Origin: Mycobacterium fragae
GTDB lineage: Bacteria > Actinomycetota > Actinomycetes > Mycobacteriales > Mycobacteriaceae
Assembly (NCBI RefSeq): GCF_002102185.1
Contig: NZ_LQOW01000024.1
Coordinates: 1 to 64,000, forward strand
Direction: 5' to 3'
Length of the DNA: 64,000 nucleotides
Shown here: piece after piece, positions 41,207 to 57,479 of the stretch
Layout: every line of letters starts with the position of its first letter
How positions within the stretch are numbered: the first letter of the stretch is position 1
The notes under the pieces: generated by a model
Databases searched by the model: none
The model's input: the letters and a program-made list of their open reading frames with translations, nothing else
Told to the model about the DNA's origin: nothing
Made by a program: the position numbers and the translations under genes

Positions 41207-42049
41207 TCAGCGTGGGTGGTCGGCGAAGAATTCCGACAACTTCTCCGTGGCGAAGCGCGGCCATTGATGGCCGCCGCCGTCGACGGTGACCAGTTCGACG
41301 CTGCGGTTGTCGGGGCATCCGGCAATCGACGTGGTGACCGAACCGCTGGTGCTGATGGCCGGGGCGCCGCAGTGATCCACGTTGCGCCAGAACGCATTCA
41401 CCTTCGGCACCGGTGGACCGTCGATGTGGGCCCAGCCCTCCCCGCGTCCGCCCTCGTAACGAACGAGCCGATCGGCGGTGCCGTGAATATGCATGATCGA
41501 CGTCGGGTGCGGAGACTTACACCGGTCCAGCTGAGTGGCCGCATCCGGGCCGATCGCAGCGAAGACGTCGGTCCTGCACGCCAGCGTGTAGGACATGATG
41601 CCGCCGTTGCTTATGCCGGTGGCGTACTCGCGGGACGGGTCGACGCCGATGTTCCTGCCGATGTCGCCGACGACCGCGGTGATGAAGGCGACGTCGTCGA
41701 CGCCTTCCTTCGCGGGCCGGCCGCAGCAGCCACCGCCGTCGACGTTCCAGGCCCGGTTGAGGCCGTCGGGATAGGCCACCACGAATTTCGACGCGTCCGC
41801 CAAATCATCCCAGCCGTAGGCTTTTTCGGCCTGCTGTCCGCTGCCGAAGCCACCGTGCAGCATGACGACTAGCGGCGCCGACGGCGGTAGTCCTTTCGGC
41901 TTGTAGAGGCGGTAGGTGCGCTCGAGTCCGCCGACATTGATGGTGTGCACGCTGGTGCCGTCGATGAAGGTCGACGGCTCTGTCGTTTGCCGCGTGAGGC
42001 AGCCCGCCACTACCAGCACCACACCGAGAATTGCGACAACCCTGAGCAT
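41207..42049 (-). CDS. lpqP: Lipoprotein esterase LpqP
   Basis: A 280-residue polyhydroxybutyrate-depolymerase/feruloyl-esterase-like protein. The signal peptide ends VVAGC, so it is a lipoprotein anchored at C17. Catalytic landmarks are the oxyanion HGGFGSG, the nucleophile in GISNGG and the histidine in DGGGHQWP. It matches Rv0671. Substrate unknown; it should act on the outer face of the membrane. The nfo stop lies 15 bases upstream of its start on the same strand, so the two may be co-transcribed. Confidence 0.9.
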   Translation of the reverse strand: MLRVVAILGVVLVVAGCLTRQTTEPSTFIDGTSVHTINVGGLERTYRLYKPKGLPPSAPLVVMLHGGFGSGQQAEKAYGWDDLADASKFVVAYPDGLNRAWNVDGGGCCGRPAKEGVDDVAFITAVVGDIGRNIGVDPSREYATGISNGGIMSYTLACRTDVFAAIGPDAATQLDRCKSPHPTSIMHIHGTADRLVRYEGGRGEGWAHIDGPPVPKVNAFWRNVDHCGAPAISTSGSVTTSIAGCPDNRSVELVTVDGGGHQWPRFATEKLSEFFADHPR

Positions 42050-42064
42050 GGCGTTGCGGTTCGG

Positions 42065-42817
42065 TCAGCCGAGTCGCTCGCGCAGGAACGCGATGTCGTC
42101 TTTGCGTCCCTCGTCGGCTGTTTCGCAGATGACCGGTGCGTCCGCTGCCCGCACCACCGCCACCAGCAGCTCGGGATCGATCTGACCGGTGCCGAAGTTG
42201 GCATGCCGGTCAGCACCCGAGCCCGCCGCGTCCCTTGAGTCGTTGCAGTGCACCAGGTCGATGCGGCCGGTCAGTGCCTTTATCCGCTCGACCGCGTCGA
42301 TCAGCTCCTCGCCCGCGGCCCACGCGTGGCAGGTATCCAGGCAGAAGCCGATTCCCTTGTCGCCGATATGATCCCAGAGCCGACCGATGGTGTCGAAGTG
42401 GCGAGCCATTGCGTGGTCGCCGCCCGCCGTGTTCTCCAAATACATCTGAACGTCTGTTTCCAGGTAATCCAGAGCCTTGACCCAACGCGCGAAGCCGGCC
42501 TCCATGTCGTTGTCGTCAGCATGACCGCCGTGCACGATCACTGCCGTCGCATTGATCGCCGAGGCCGCGTCGCAAGTGTCCTGCAAGATCTTGCGCGACG
42601 GGATGCGGATGCGGTTGTTGGCCGAGGCCACGTTGATCAGGTACGGCGCGTGGACGTACAGCGGCATGGTCGACGCCTTCAGCGTCTCGGCGTCGTCGCG
42701 CGGCTTCGGCTTTTTCCAGCTCTGCGGGTTGCCGAGGAAGAACTGCACCGCGTCGGCGCCGTCCGCCTGCGCGGCGGCCAGGGGATCGTCTTGGTGGACG
42801 TGCGAACCAATGAGCAC
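42065..42817 (-). CDS. nfo: Endonuclease IV (AP endonuclease)
   Basis: A 250-residue AP endonuclease family 2 protein (M. tuberculosis End, Rv0670). It starts with GTG at 42817: [20 protein letters not shown] matches the family N-terminus. [41 protein letters not shown] and LVHCNDS supply the ligands for three zinc ions. It nicks DNA 5' to abasic sites in base excision repair. The frame extends upstream to 42871 without similarity. Confidence 0.95.
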   Translation of the reverse strand: MLIGSHVHQDDPLAAAQADGADAVQFFLGNPQSWKKPKPRDDAETLKASTMPLYVHAPYLINVASANNRIRIPSRKILQDTCDAASAINATAVIVHGGHADDNDMEAGFARWVKALDYLETDVQMYLENTAGGDHAMARHFDTIGRLWDHIGDKGIGFCLDTCHAWAAGEELIDAVERIKALTGRIDLVHCNDSRDAAGSGADRHANFGTGQIDPELLVAVVRAADAPVICETADEGRKDDIAFLRERLG

Positions 42818-42850
42818 GTCGGCCAGTTTAGTGGTGGTCCACGAGCGGCG

Positions 42851-42910
42851 AACGTGAAGCTGGCCGCACACTCGACGCCGAATGTGAAGCTAGCCGCACA
42901 CTCGTCGCAC
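42851..42910 (+). repeat. Tandem 30-bp repeat between nfo and rpoC
   Basis: Two head-to-tail 30-bp units start AACGTGAAGC (42851) and AATGTGAAGC (42881), each continuing with T(G/A)GCCGCACACTCG. They agree at 25 of 30 positions. The pair lies next to the rpoC terminator. The shared core GCCGCACACTCG may be a dispersed intergenic repeat; other copies are not seen in this window. Confidence 0.7.
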
Positions 42911-42911
42911 G

Positions 42912-42938
42912 AAAAGGCCCCGGGCCGAGGCCCGGGGC
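42912..42938 (-). terminator. Strong intrinsic terminator of the rpoBC operon
   Basis: On the minus strand GCCCCGGGCC and GGCCCGGGGC form a ten-base-pair stem around a two-base turn (four bases if the closing pair opens). CCTTTTCG follows. The stem starts 16 bases after the rpoC stop codon. Confidence 0.9.
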
Positions 42939-42953
42939 TCTTCGCACCTCTGA

Positions 42954-46928
<3,975 letters not shown>

Positions 46929-46939
46929 CTAGAAAACAA

Positions 46940-50824
<3,885 letters not shown>

Positions 50825-51901
50825 TTACCGGCGTTGGGTTGGGATCGACGCGGTGTCGTCCTCGTCGTCGCGGTGCCGGCCGGGGCCGGCTTCGTCGGGC
50901 AACTCGTGCGCCGCGTATTTGTGCGTGCCCTCAAGGGAGTCCAGGATCGCCGCCTGGGCGTTCTTCGGCAGGAGGTGCAGATTCTCCCGGACCCTGTCCT
51001 GCCGACGCTTGACCGCCTTGCGCTCGGGCATGCCGGGGGTGGCGGTGATCTGCGGCGGAACGCCCTCGATCTCCTCGACCCCGCCGTCGACGTGGCCCGC
51101 CTCCATGTGGGCCTGCTCCTCGGCCATGGTGGCCTCGTCCTTTTCCTCGGACATACCGATCGGTCCGATCCGACGGCCGTTGAGGAACTGCCGCACGACC
51201 GGCTCGTCGCTGGTCAGCAGCACCTCGCGCGGGCCGAACATGACCAGCTTGCGGCGGAACAGCATGCCCATGTTGTCCGGCACGGTGCGGGCGATGTTGA
51301 TGTTGTGCGTCACGATCAGGATCGTGCAGTCGATCTGTGCGTTGATGTCGATCAGCAGCTGGCTCAGATAGGCGGTGCGGACCGGGTCCAGACCGGAGTC
51401 GGGCTCGTCGCAGAGGATGATCTGCGGGTCGAGCACCAACGAGCGGGCCAGGCCGGCGCGCTTGCGCATACCGCCGGAGATCTCGCCGGGGAACTTCTTC
51501 TCGTCACCGCCCAGCCCGACCATGTTCAGCTTCTCCATGACGATGTCACGGATTTCGCTTTCCTTCTTCTTGGTGTGCTCGCGCAGCGGGAACGCGGTGT
51601 TGTCGTAGAGGCTCATCGACCCGAACAGGGCGCCGTCCTGGAACATGACGCCGAACAGCGTGCGGATGTCGTAGAGCTCCTTGGCCGAGCACTCGGTGAC
51701 GTCTGTGCCGTCGACGATGATCGAACCACGCTCCGGGCGCAGCAGGCCGATCAGGGACTTCAGGAAGACTGACTTGCCGGTACCCGACGGGCCGAGCAGC
51801 ACGCTGACCTCACCGGCGGGGATCTCCATCGTGACGTCTTCCCAGATCCGCTGGGCTCCGAAGGACTTTGTAAGCCCCTCAACCTCGATAGCGATACCCA
51901 T
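50825..51901 (-). CDS. mceG: Mce transporter ATPase MceG (Mkl)
   Basis: A 358-residue ABC ATPase, the shared energising subunit of Mce lipid importers, like Rv0655. Walker A is GPSGTGKS (37-44), the signature EISGGMRKRAGLAR, and Walker B IILCDEPDSGLDP. VTHNINIARTVPDNMG supplies the switch histidine. The C-terminal 100 or so residues (after GPIGMSEEKDEATM) are an acidic, low-complexity extension typical of actinobacterial MceG. It is unlinked to any mce operon in this window. Confidence 0.95.
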   Translation of the reverse strand: MGIAIEVEGLTKSFGAQRIWEDVTMEIPAGEVSVLLGPSGTGKSVFLKSLIGLLRPERGSIIVDGTDVTECSAKELYDIRTLFGVMFQDGALFGSMSLYDNTAFPLREHTKKKESEIRDIVMEKLNMVGLGGDEKKFPGEISGGMRKRAGLARSLVLDPQIILCDEPDSGLDPVRTAYLSQLLIDINAQIDCTILIVTHNINIARTVPDNMGMLFRRKLVMFGPREVLLTSDEPVVRQFLNGRRIGPIGMSEEKDEATMAEEQAHMEAGHVDGGVEEIEGVPPQITATPGMPERKAVKRRQDRVRENLHLLPKNAQAAILDSLEGTHKYAAHELPDEAGPGRHRDDEDDTASIPTQRR

Positions 51902-52032
51902 GCGAAATCCTCCCGCCGATGTTGCTCAATGCCACTCATCGAAGATTTGTGGCATGAGTCACTGTAGCGCACGCAGCTGAGCGTCATCTCGTACATGCGC
52001 CGTCACAACTTGAACAACATCGGCACCCGCTG

Positions 52033-53535
52033 TCAAGCGGTGGGCGCCCAGTTGCCGTGAAAGCCCATCGGCACCCGCTGCGGAAGATGCACGGTGGCCA
52101 CCGACTCGAGGGTTGCCGCGTCGAGCAGCAGCAGCTGGCCCTCGTCGCGGCCGCGGTGGTAGCCGTAGCCCATCAGCAGGCCGTCATCCTCGGAGCGCCA
52201 GTCGGGGCGGGGGACGAAAGACATCTCGCCGATCAAAAGGTCGGCGTCGAGCCGCGCGGTCACGCTGGACCCGGTCGTGTAGTCGTGCTTGTAGAGCGCG
52301 GTGGAGAAGTCGTTTGCGCCGCCCGATAGGTAGCCGCCGTCGGTGCCGACGGCGTAGCCGTATCGGTGCCGCCCGCCCAGCAAAGTCTCGTTGATCCGGG
52401 GAAACTCCTGTGGCCGATCGTCGTGGCGCTCGCTGCTCACTGCGCCGGTGGTCAGATTGATGGTCCAGCGGTCCAGGGTGGGCCGGCTGTCGCCGGGGCC
52501 GCGACGGTCGCGGTCGAACATCCTGTCGTAGCGCACCACGTCGAGGATCAAGATTTCGGTGCCTTCGCGGTCTTCGGAGTACGCGTTGAGCGGGTGGTAG
52601 ACGTAGCAGGGTTCGATCTCGAACCACCGGACGTCGGCGTTGCCGCCGTCGCGGGGCATGACGCCGATGCGCGCCGGGTAGTTGGGGTTCCAGGCGTAGG
52701 GCAGCCGGTCGGACGGCGTCGGATCGCGGTTGATCATCGCGGTGATCGGGCTGGGCACCCGCACGCGCCCGATCAGCGACTGCATCACCAGCCGCGCGGG
52801 CAGGCTCAGCCAGCGCGGCACGTTGGTCGGCAACGCCTGCATCGGGTCGAATGTCACCGGCAGGTCGTAGAGCACCACGTACTTCTCGGTGAGTGAAAAG
52901 TCATGCATCATCGGCGAACCCGACACCTTGATGTCGACGGTTCGGCGGGCGCGTCCGGCGGTGTCGATCACCGAGTACTGCACGGTTCGTCCGCGAGCGA
53001 ACGAGTAGGACACCGCATGCAGCTCGCCGGTGGCCGGGTCGCGGTGTGGGTGCGCGGCGTAGCCCCCGGTCAGGGTGCCGTCGAAGTCGCACGTGCCGAC
53101 GGTGTCGAGCTCGTCGGTCAGCTCGTAGTTGGCCACGCCGCCCTCGATGAGCGCCAATGTCCGTCCGGCATGGCCCAGCACATTGGTGTTGGCGCCGAGG
53201 GCCAGCATGCCCGCTCGAGGGTCCAGTCGGGGAGCCTTCTCGCCAAGACGGGAGCTTATCGACGGGCTGCGCACCCAGCGGTTGCGATACCAGCAGGCCT
53301 TGCCGTCGCGCAGTGCCACGCCGTGCACCATGCCGTCGCCGCTGAACCAGTGATAGGTGGCCGGATCAACCTCGGCGGCCGGGTTGGGTCCGTTCCGCAA
53401 GTAGCGGCCGTCGAGGTAGTCGGGGATCTGACCGGTGACCGGCAGGTCGGTGGCGGTCACTTCGGTCTTCACCGGCGCGAGGAAGCCCTCGAGGTAGGGG
53501 TTCCGGGTGGCGGCTTTGGCGGCAGTGGTCATCAC
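52033..53535 (-). CDS. Carotenoid cleavage oxygenase
   Basis: A 500-residue carotenoid oxygenase (RPE65 family), like Rv0654. The four iron histidines lie in AAHPHRDP, MHDFSLTEKYVV, YHPLNAYSED and GFHGNWAPTA. YLRNGPNPAAEVDPATYHWFSGDGMVHG is the family N-terminus. These non-heme iron enzymes split conjugated double bonds of carotenoids or related polyenes. A divergent TetR gene and a dyad overlapping the promoter suggest repression. Confidence 0.92.
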   Translation of the reverse strand: MMTTAAKAATRNPYLEGFLAPVKTEVTATDLPVTGQIPDYLDGRYLRNGPNPAAEVDPATYHWFSGDGMVHGVALRDGKACWYRNRWVRSPSISSRLGEKAPRLDPRAGMLALGANTNVLGHAGRTLALIEGGVANYELTDELDTVGTCDFDGTLTGGYAAHPHRDPATGELHAVSYSFARGRTVQYSVIDTAGRARRTVDIKVSGSPMMHDFSLTEKYVVLYDLPVTFDPMQALPTNVPRWLSLPARLVMQSLIGRVRVPSPITAMINRDPTPSDRLPYAWNPNYPARIGVMPRDGGNADVRWFEIEPCYVYHPLNAYSEDREGTEILILDVVRYDRMFDRDRRGPGDSRPTLDRWTINLTTGAVSSERHDDRPQEFPRINETLLGGRHRYGYAVGTDGGYLSGGANDFSTALYKHDYTTGSSVTARLDADLLIGEMSFVPRPDWRSEDDGLLMGYGYHRGRDEGQLLLLDAATLESVATVHLPQRVPMGFHGNWAPTA

Positions 53536-53549
53536 TAGCTCCTAGCGGC

Positions 53550-53573
53550 ATAACATTGATATTTCATTGTTAT
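53550..53573. promoter_or_regulatory. TetR operator overlapping divergent promoter
   Basis: ATAACATTGA-TATT-TCATTGTTAT: 10-bp arms matching at nine positions around a four-base centre. It lies 14 bases upstream of the carotenoid oxygenase start and overlaps TATACT (53571-53576), a good -10 hexamer reading toward the TetR gene. The AT-rich dyad stands out from its surroundings. Confidence 0.7.
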
Positions 53574-53599
53574 ACTCGTCGTATGCCCGCTATGTCAAG

Positions 53600-54304
53600 A
53601 TGGCAACGATGACTTCCCGGCTGATCTCAGGCACCGAACGCAGCGTGCGCGACGAGCTGGTGCACGCGGCGGTGCGGCTGCTCGACCACGACGGTCCTGA
53701 CGCCTTGCAGACCCGCAAGATCGCGGGTGCGGCCGGAACCTCGACGATGGCGGTGTACACCCATTTCGGAGGGATGCAGGCACTGATTGCCGAGGTCGCC
53801 GAGGAGGGCCTGCGGCAGTTCGCCGACGCACTATCGGTGCCGCAGACGGCCGACCCGGTGGCCGATCTGGTGGCCACCGGCATCGCATATCGGCGCTACG
53901 CCATCGAGCGCCCGCACATGTACCGGCTGATGTTCGGCAGCACCAGCGCGCACGGCATCAACGCGCCCGCGCACAACGTCGTCAGCCTGTCGGTGGCCGA
54001 GATCAGCGAGCGCTATCCCAGCTTCGCGTGCGTGGTGCGCCCGGTGCACCGGTCGGTTCTCGCCGGCCGGATCAGCGCGGGCCCGGCGGGTGACGACGCC
54101 GCCGTCGTGGCGATCGCCGCCCAGTTCTGGGCGGCGATCCACGGGTTCGTGATGCTCGAACTGGCCGGATACTACGGCGACGACGGCGCTGCCGTCGGCC
54201 CGGTGCTCGCGACGATGACTACGAATCTGCTTGTCGCGCTTGGGGATTCACCCGAGCGAGTACAGCAGTCGCAGCGGTTGGCGCTGTCGGGTCGAACTAC
54301 TTGA
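53600..54304 (+). CDS. TetR-family regulator
   Basis: A 234-residue TetR regulator, like Rv0653c. DNA-binding region about residues 15-62 with [24 protein letters not shown]. The C-terminal domain contains [18 protein letters not shown]. Starts at 53600 or 53609 are both possible; the earlier TTG at 53567 lies inside the operator and is unlikely. It probably represses itself and the carotenoid oxygenase. It overlaps the convergent rplL gene by eight bases. Confidence 0.9.
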   Translation: MATMTSRLISGTERSVRDELVHAAVRLLDHDGPDALQTRKIAGAAGTSTMAVYTHFGGMQALIAEVAEEGLRQFADALSVPQTADPVADLVATGIAYRRYAIERPHMYRLMFGSTSAHGINAPAHNVVSLSVAEISERYPSFACVVRPVHRSVLAGRISAGPAGDDAAVVAIAAQFWAAIHGFVMLELAGYYGDDGAAVGPVLATMTTNLLVALGDSPERVQQSQRLALSGRTT

Positions 54305-54689
54305 CGGTGACGGTGGCGCCTGCGGCCTCGAGCTTGGTCTTGGCCTCGTCGGCAGCTTCCTTGGCGACCTTCTCCAGCAGCGGCTTGGGGGCGCCGTCGA
54401 CGAGGTCCTTGGCCTCCTTGAGGCCCAGGCCCGAGACGATCTCGCGCACGACCTTGATGACGCCGATCTTCTTGTCGCCGGCGGCCTCGAGGATCACGTC
54501 GAACTCGGACTGCTCCTCGGCCGCCTCGGCGGCAGGAGCGGCCCCGCCCGGAGCGGCGGCGGCGACGGCGACCGGCGCAGCCGCGGTGACCTCGAAGGTC
54601 TCCTCGAACTTCTTGACGAACTCCGAGAGCTCCAACAGGGTCAGGTCCTTGAACGCGTCGAGCAGTTCGTCGGTGGAGAGCTTGGCCAT
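54297..54689 (-). CDS. rplL: 50S ribosomal protein L7/L12
   Basis: A 130-residue L7/L12. N-terminal dimerisation helices ([21 protein letters not shown]), an Ala/Gly-rich hinge, and the factor-binding C-terminal domain with [20 protein letters not shown]. It forms the ribosomal stalk that recruits EF-Tu and EF-G. It lies 24 bases after rplJ. Confidence 0.98.
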   Translation of the reverse strand: MAKLSTDELLDAFKDLTLLELSEFVKKFEETFEVTAAAPVAVAAAAPGGAAPAAEAAEEQSEFDVILEAAGDKKIGVIKVVREIVSGLGLKEAKDLVDGAPKPLLEKVAKEAADEAKTKLEAAGATVTVK

Positions 54690-54713
54690 GGTGTGGGTCC
54701 TTCCTGGGGTGGG

Positions 54714-55277
54714 TTATTCAGTGGTTTCGGGAGCTTCTGGGTTTTCGGCGACCGCGGGCGCCTCCGCGGCTTTCTTCTCCTGCAGGGCGGCGGCCAACCT
54801 GGCCACCTGCGACGCGGGCGCGTTGAACAGCCCGGCCGCCTTCGACAGGTTGGCCTTCATCGCGCCGGCCAGTTTCGCCAGCAGCACCTCGCGGGACTCG
54901 AGGTCGGCGATGCGCTCGACTTCGGCGACGGTCAGCGGGTGGCCGTCCATGTAGCCACCCTTGATGACCAGCGCCTTGTGGTCCTTGGCGAAGGTCTTGA
55001 TGGCCTTCGCGGCGTCGACCGCCTCGCCGGAGACGAAGGCGATCGCCGTCGGCCCGATGAACAGCTCGTCGAGCCCTTCGATGCCTGCCTCCGCGGCGGC
55101 CCGCTTGACCAGGGTGTTCTTGGCGACCGAGTAGGTCGCGGATCCAGCCAGCGAGCGACGCAGCTCGGCCAGGTTGGCCACGGACAGACCGCGATACTCG
55201 GTAATCAGGGTCGCGGTGGCAGCCTTGAACTGCTCAGCGATGTCTGCAACGGCGGTGGCCTTGTCAGCCCGGGCCAT
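54714..55277 (-). CDS. rplJ: 50S ribosomal protein L10
   Basis: A 187-residue L10, base of the L7/L12 stalk. [19 protein letters not shown] and [11 protein letters not shown] are conserved. The ATG at 55277 has AAGGAGG eight bases upstream. L10 (with L7/L12) typically represses its own mRNA by binding the leader; a structured leader with a terminator is present here. rplJ-rplL form a two-gene operon. Confidence 0.97.
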   Translation of the reverse strand: MARADKATAVADIAEQFKAATATLITEYRGLSVANLAELRRSLAGSATYSVAKNTLVKRAAAEAGIEGLDELFIGPTAIAFVSGEAVDAAKAIKTFAKDHKALVIKGGYMDGHPLTVAEVERIADLESREVLLAKLAGAMKANLSKAAGLFNAPASQVARLAAALQEKKAAEAPAVAENPEAPETTE

Positions 55278-55356
55278 GCATGCCTCCTTGGAGTCTCGGC
55301 CCGGAAATCACAAACGCCCCGACGCAGGAAGCGGTCGGGGCGTGCAGCATCGGCAT
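55264..55356 (-). CDS. Possible 30-codon leader ORF overlapping rplJ
   Basis: An ATG at 55356 has AGGAGG at an ideal seven-base spacing. It opens a 30-codon frame ([19 protein letters not shown] and on) that crosses the leader terminator and ends 14 bases inside rplJ. A ribosome on it would disrupt the hairpin. The same AGGAGG takes part in antiterminator pairing, so it may not be a true ribosome-binding site. No homology is known to me. Confidence 0.3.
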   Translation of the reverse strand: MPMLHAPTASCVGAFVISGPRLQGGMHGPG

Positions 55357-55437
55357 GCCTCGTCCTCCTGCGTGGGCCGCCGGGAGTTCCCGGACCTTCA
55401 ACCGATTGCTCGGTGACCGACGGTCTTCGGTGGATCG
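55278..55437 (-). ncRNA. L10 leader with terminator/antiterminator
   Basis: The leader of rplJ contains a terminator-like hairpin: ACGCCCCGAC and GTCGGGGCGT (55343-55314) pair perfectly over ten bases around a ten-base loop, followed by TTTG. Upstream, ACGCAGGAGG (55373-55364) can instead pair with CTTCCTGCGT (55331-55322) in the loop and 3' arm, nine Watson-Crick pairs and one G-U. The two folds exclude each other, the design of an attenuator. Binding of L10 could select between them. Confidence 0.75.
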
Positions 55438-55443
55438 GCAACC

Positions 55444-55473
55444 ACAATAGCGTGGCCGTGGCTTATCAGCCAA
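55444..55473 (-). promoter_or_regulatory. rplJ: Predicted rplJ promoter
   Basis: Minus strand: -35 TTGGCT at 55473-55468, an 18-bp spacer, and -10 TATTGT at 55449-55444 in CGCTATTGT, the same nine bases as at rpoB. A start near 55437 gives a leader of about 160 nt. Confidence 0.6.
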
Positions 55474-55558
55474 AACAGGCGGCGGTCAACAAGGCGAACA
55501 TCGCCGCCAGAATCGCCGCCCGCAGCATCGACGCCCCACCAGCCACACAAGTCACTGA

Positions 55559-55888
55559 TCAGAACCGGGTGGCTTTTTGGCCGCCTCGTAGCGACAATCG
55601 CGAAGCTTCGGCCCGCAGCGCCATCACCCGTCGGTGTATCCGGTGCTCGGTGCCACGCGGCATCCATCCCGGACCGTAGCGCCCGCGCCCGAGTCGATAC
55701 ACCCTGCCGCGGCGGACCTCCCACCGCAATGCGTCCGACACCGACTTGGATGGGCGGCCGTCGACGTCAAAGCCGTGCCACGCTAGCGCTTCGATCAGCT
55801 CGGCGATCGTCGCTCGGCCGTGGCTGAACAAATGCATTGTCAGTACATAGCGAAGGTCGATGCCCCGCAGCCGCCGTGAGTTATCCAT
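55559..55888 (-). CDS. Small winged-helix-like protein inside inverted-repeat element
   Basis: A 109-residue basic protein of no known function. TIAELIEALAWHGFDVDGRP to SDALRWEVRRGRVYRLGRGR looks like a winged helix: helix, recognition helix and an Arg/Gly wing. I have an impression of similar short proteins in multiple copies in mycobacterial genomes. The last 11 codons (SLRGGQKATRF) are encoded by the left terminal inverted repeat itself, so gene and repeat are one unit. It could be a DNA-binding protein of a small mobile element or an AbiEi-like regulator; neither is shown. Confidence 0.6.
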   Translation of the reverse strand: MDNSRRLRGIDLRYVLTMHLFSHGRATIAELIEALAWHGFDVDGRPSKSVSDALRWEVRRGRVYRLGRGRYGPGWMPRGTEHRIHRRVMALRAEASRLSLRGGQKATRF

Positions 55889-55958
55889 TGTCGGACCGTC
55901 GCACGGCGGTCTGACATCCCCGCGTTGTCGCTACGAGGCGGGCAAAAAGCCACCTGGT
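55564..55958. mobile_element. 395-bp element with 34-bp terminal inverted repeats
   Basis: The ends at 55564-55597 and 55925-55958 are inverted copies matching at 32 of 34 positions; the core reads GGTGGCTTTTTG, one variable base, then CCGCCTCGTAGCGACAA. The element encloses a single small ORF whose C-terminus lies in the repeat. It sits between the ROK kinase and the rplJ promoter, which adjoin in M. tuberculosis, so it looks inserted. No target-site duplication is evident. It is too small to encode a known transposase. Confidence 0.6.
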
Positions 55959-55971
55959 CCCGTCGAGTGGC

Positions 55972-56862
55972 TCATGTGACAGATGGGACCAGCCGGGCGG
56001 CCCCGACCAGGCCCGCGTCGCCGCCCAGCGCGGCCGGCACCACGCGCAAGCCGCCCAGGAAATCCAAGCCGGCGTAGCACGCCAACGCCGCACGCAGTGG
56101 GTCAAAAAGCACCTCACCGGATTTCGCGACACCCCCACCGATGACCACCAGGTCCAGATCGCACGTCGCGGCCACCGACGCGATCATCGCGGCCAGCGCG
56201 GTGGCGCCGCGTTCGAACGCGCGCACAGCTACGGGGTCACCGGCGCGGGCCGCCTCGGCCAGCGCCAACGCGTCGGTCCCGGACCAGCCGTTCGCCCGCG
56301 CCCACCGCGTCATCGACGGGCCGGCCGCGACGGTCTCGACGCAGCCGCGCCCCCCGCAGGAGCAGGGCTGCCCGTCCGGGTCGACGACGACGTGGCCGAC
56401 GTGCCCCGCGTTGCCCGTGCGGCCGTGATACGGCGCACCCTCGAGCACCAGTCCGCCGCCGACGCCGGTGGACACCACGATGCCGAGCAGGAAGTCGGCG
56501 CCCTGCCCGGCGCCGCGCCAGTGTTCCCCGAGCGCCATGCACACACCGTCACCGGCCAGCCGCACCGGCACACCCGGCACCGCCGCCGCGACCCGGTCCA
56601 GTAGCGGAAACCCTTGCCAGCTGGCGATGTTGATCGGCGTGACGGTGCCCGCTGCCAGGTCGACGGGACCGGCCGCGGCGACGCCGACGCCGCCGACGGC
56701 ACCGCCGGCGGTGTCGACCCCGTCGGCGATCATCGCCTCGACCACGGCCCAAACCTCGCCGGTGGGCGTGGGCCGACGGGCCGAGTGCACCAGGGAGCCG
56801 GTGGAATCGACCAGGCCGGCAGCGATTTTGGTGCCGCCGATGTCGAGGGCAAGCGTGTGCAT
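55972..56862 (-). CDS. ROK-family sugar kinase
   Basis: A 296-residue ROK kinase, like Rv0650. The phosphate loop DIGGTKIAAGLVDS begins at residue 7. GTGVGGGLVLEG-type ATP contacts and the zinc motif CSCGGRGCVE with upstream GHVGHVVVDPDG identify the family. It may phosphorylate glucose or another hexose. It lies downstream of the mannosidase and the DUF gene on the same strand, suggesting a sugar-processing operon. Confidence 0.9.
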   Translation of the reverse strand: MHTLALDIGGTKIAAGLVDSTGSLVHSARRPTPTGEVWAVVEAMIADGVDTAGGAVGGVGVAAAGPVDLAAGTVTPINIASWQGFPLLDRVAAAVPGVPVRLAGDGVCMALGEHWRGAGQGADFLLGIVVSTGVGGGLVLEGAPYHGRTGNAGHVGHVVVDPDGQPCSCGGRGCVETVAAGPSMTRWARANGWSGTDALALAEAARAGDPVAVRAFERGATALAAMIASVAATCDLDLVVIGGGVAKSGEVLFDPLRAALACYAGLDFLGGLRVVPAALGGDAGLVGAARLVPSVT

Positions 56863-56870
56863 CTAAATGC

Positions 56871-57479
56871 TCAGTGCCGATGGGTGTTGTCGGGTTGACG
56901 CGGATCGCCGGGATGCTCGTATCCGGGGGCCAGCCGCACCAGCGCGGCCCGTCGTTCGTCGAGCCATACCCGGAAGGCCCGCCGCCGCGCGGCGTCCCGC
57001 AGGTGCTCGGCGATCAAACCGCGCACCTGATCTAGCGGCGGCGCGGCGACGACAGGACCGCGCCAACCGACGCGGTCCGGCCCTGCCGTAGCGAACCGCA
57101 GCGGGTTGCGGGCGTGATAGTGCGCGACGGCGTCATCGCTGACATCGACCGCGGCCGTGACGCGCGCGTAGACGGCGCGCGCACACGGGTCGGCCAGCGC
57201 CGCGGCGGCGATGCTGCCGATCTCGAGGCGGGCCGTCGCGTCGGGCAGCAGCTCGGCCTCGCTCGGCGCGTCGCCCACGGTCACACCCAGCGCGGCGGCC
57301 TCCGCGGCGATCACCCGCTCCGTCACGATCAGCTGTGTCAGCCAGCGGCGCAGCTGCCGGCCCTCGCTGGTGCCGACCGCCGGCAGCGCGCCCGCCAATG
57401 GGCCGTCGCGCAGCCTCGCCTCTCGCTCGTCGACCTCGTCGACTGGCACCCCGATGGCCCCAACCGTCGCGACGATCAT
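56871..57479 (-). CDS. Conserved protein of unknown function in the mannosidase-kinase operon
   Basis: A 202-residue mostly helical protein. LTQLIVTERVIAAEAAALGV and VDVSDDAVAHYHARNPLRF resemble the chaperone-like helices of SurA/parvulin proteins, without a PPIase domain. The C-terminus PGYEHPGDPRQPDNTHRH is a conserved His-rich tail. By position it corresponds to Rv0649, annotated as FabD2, but no acyltransferase GHSLG motif is present, so that name is not supported. The start ATG overlaps the mannosidase stop (ATGA). Confidence 0.7.
   Translation of the reverse strand: MIVATVGAIGVPVDEVDEREARLRDGPLAGALPAVGTSEGRQLRRWLTQLIVTERVIAAEAAALGVTVGDAPSEAELLPDATARLEIGSIAAAALADPCARAVYARVTAAVDVSDDAVAHYHARNPLRFATAGPDRVGWRGPVVAAPPLDQVRGLIAEHLRDAARRRAFRVWLDERRAALVRLAPGYEHPGDPRQPDNTHRH

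Noticed and set aside
42851..42910. Possible CRISPR array
   Set aside because: Only two adjacent copies with no spacers and no cas genes nearby.
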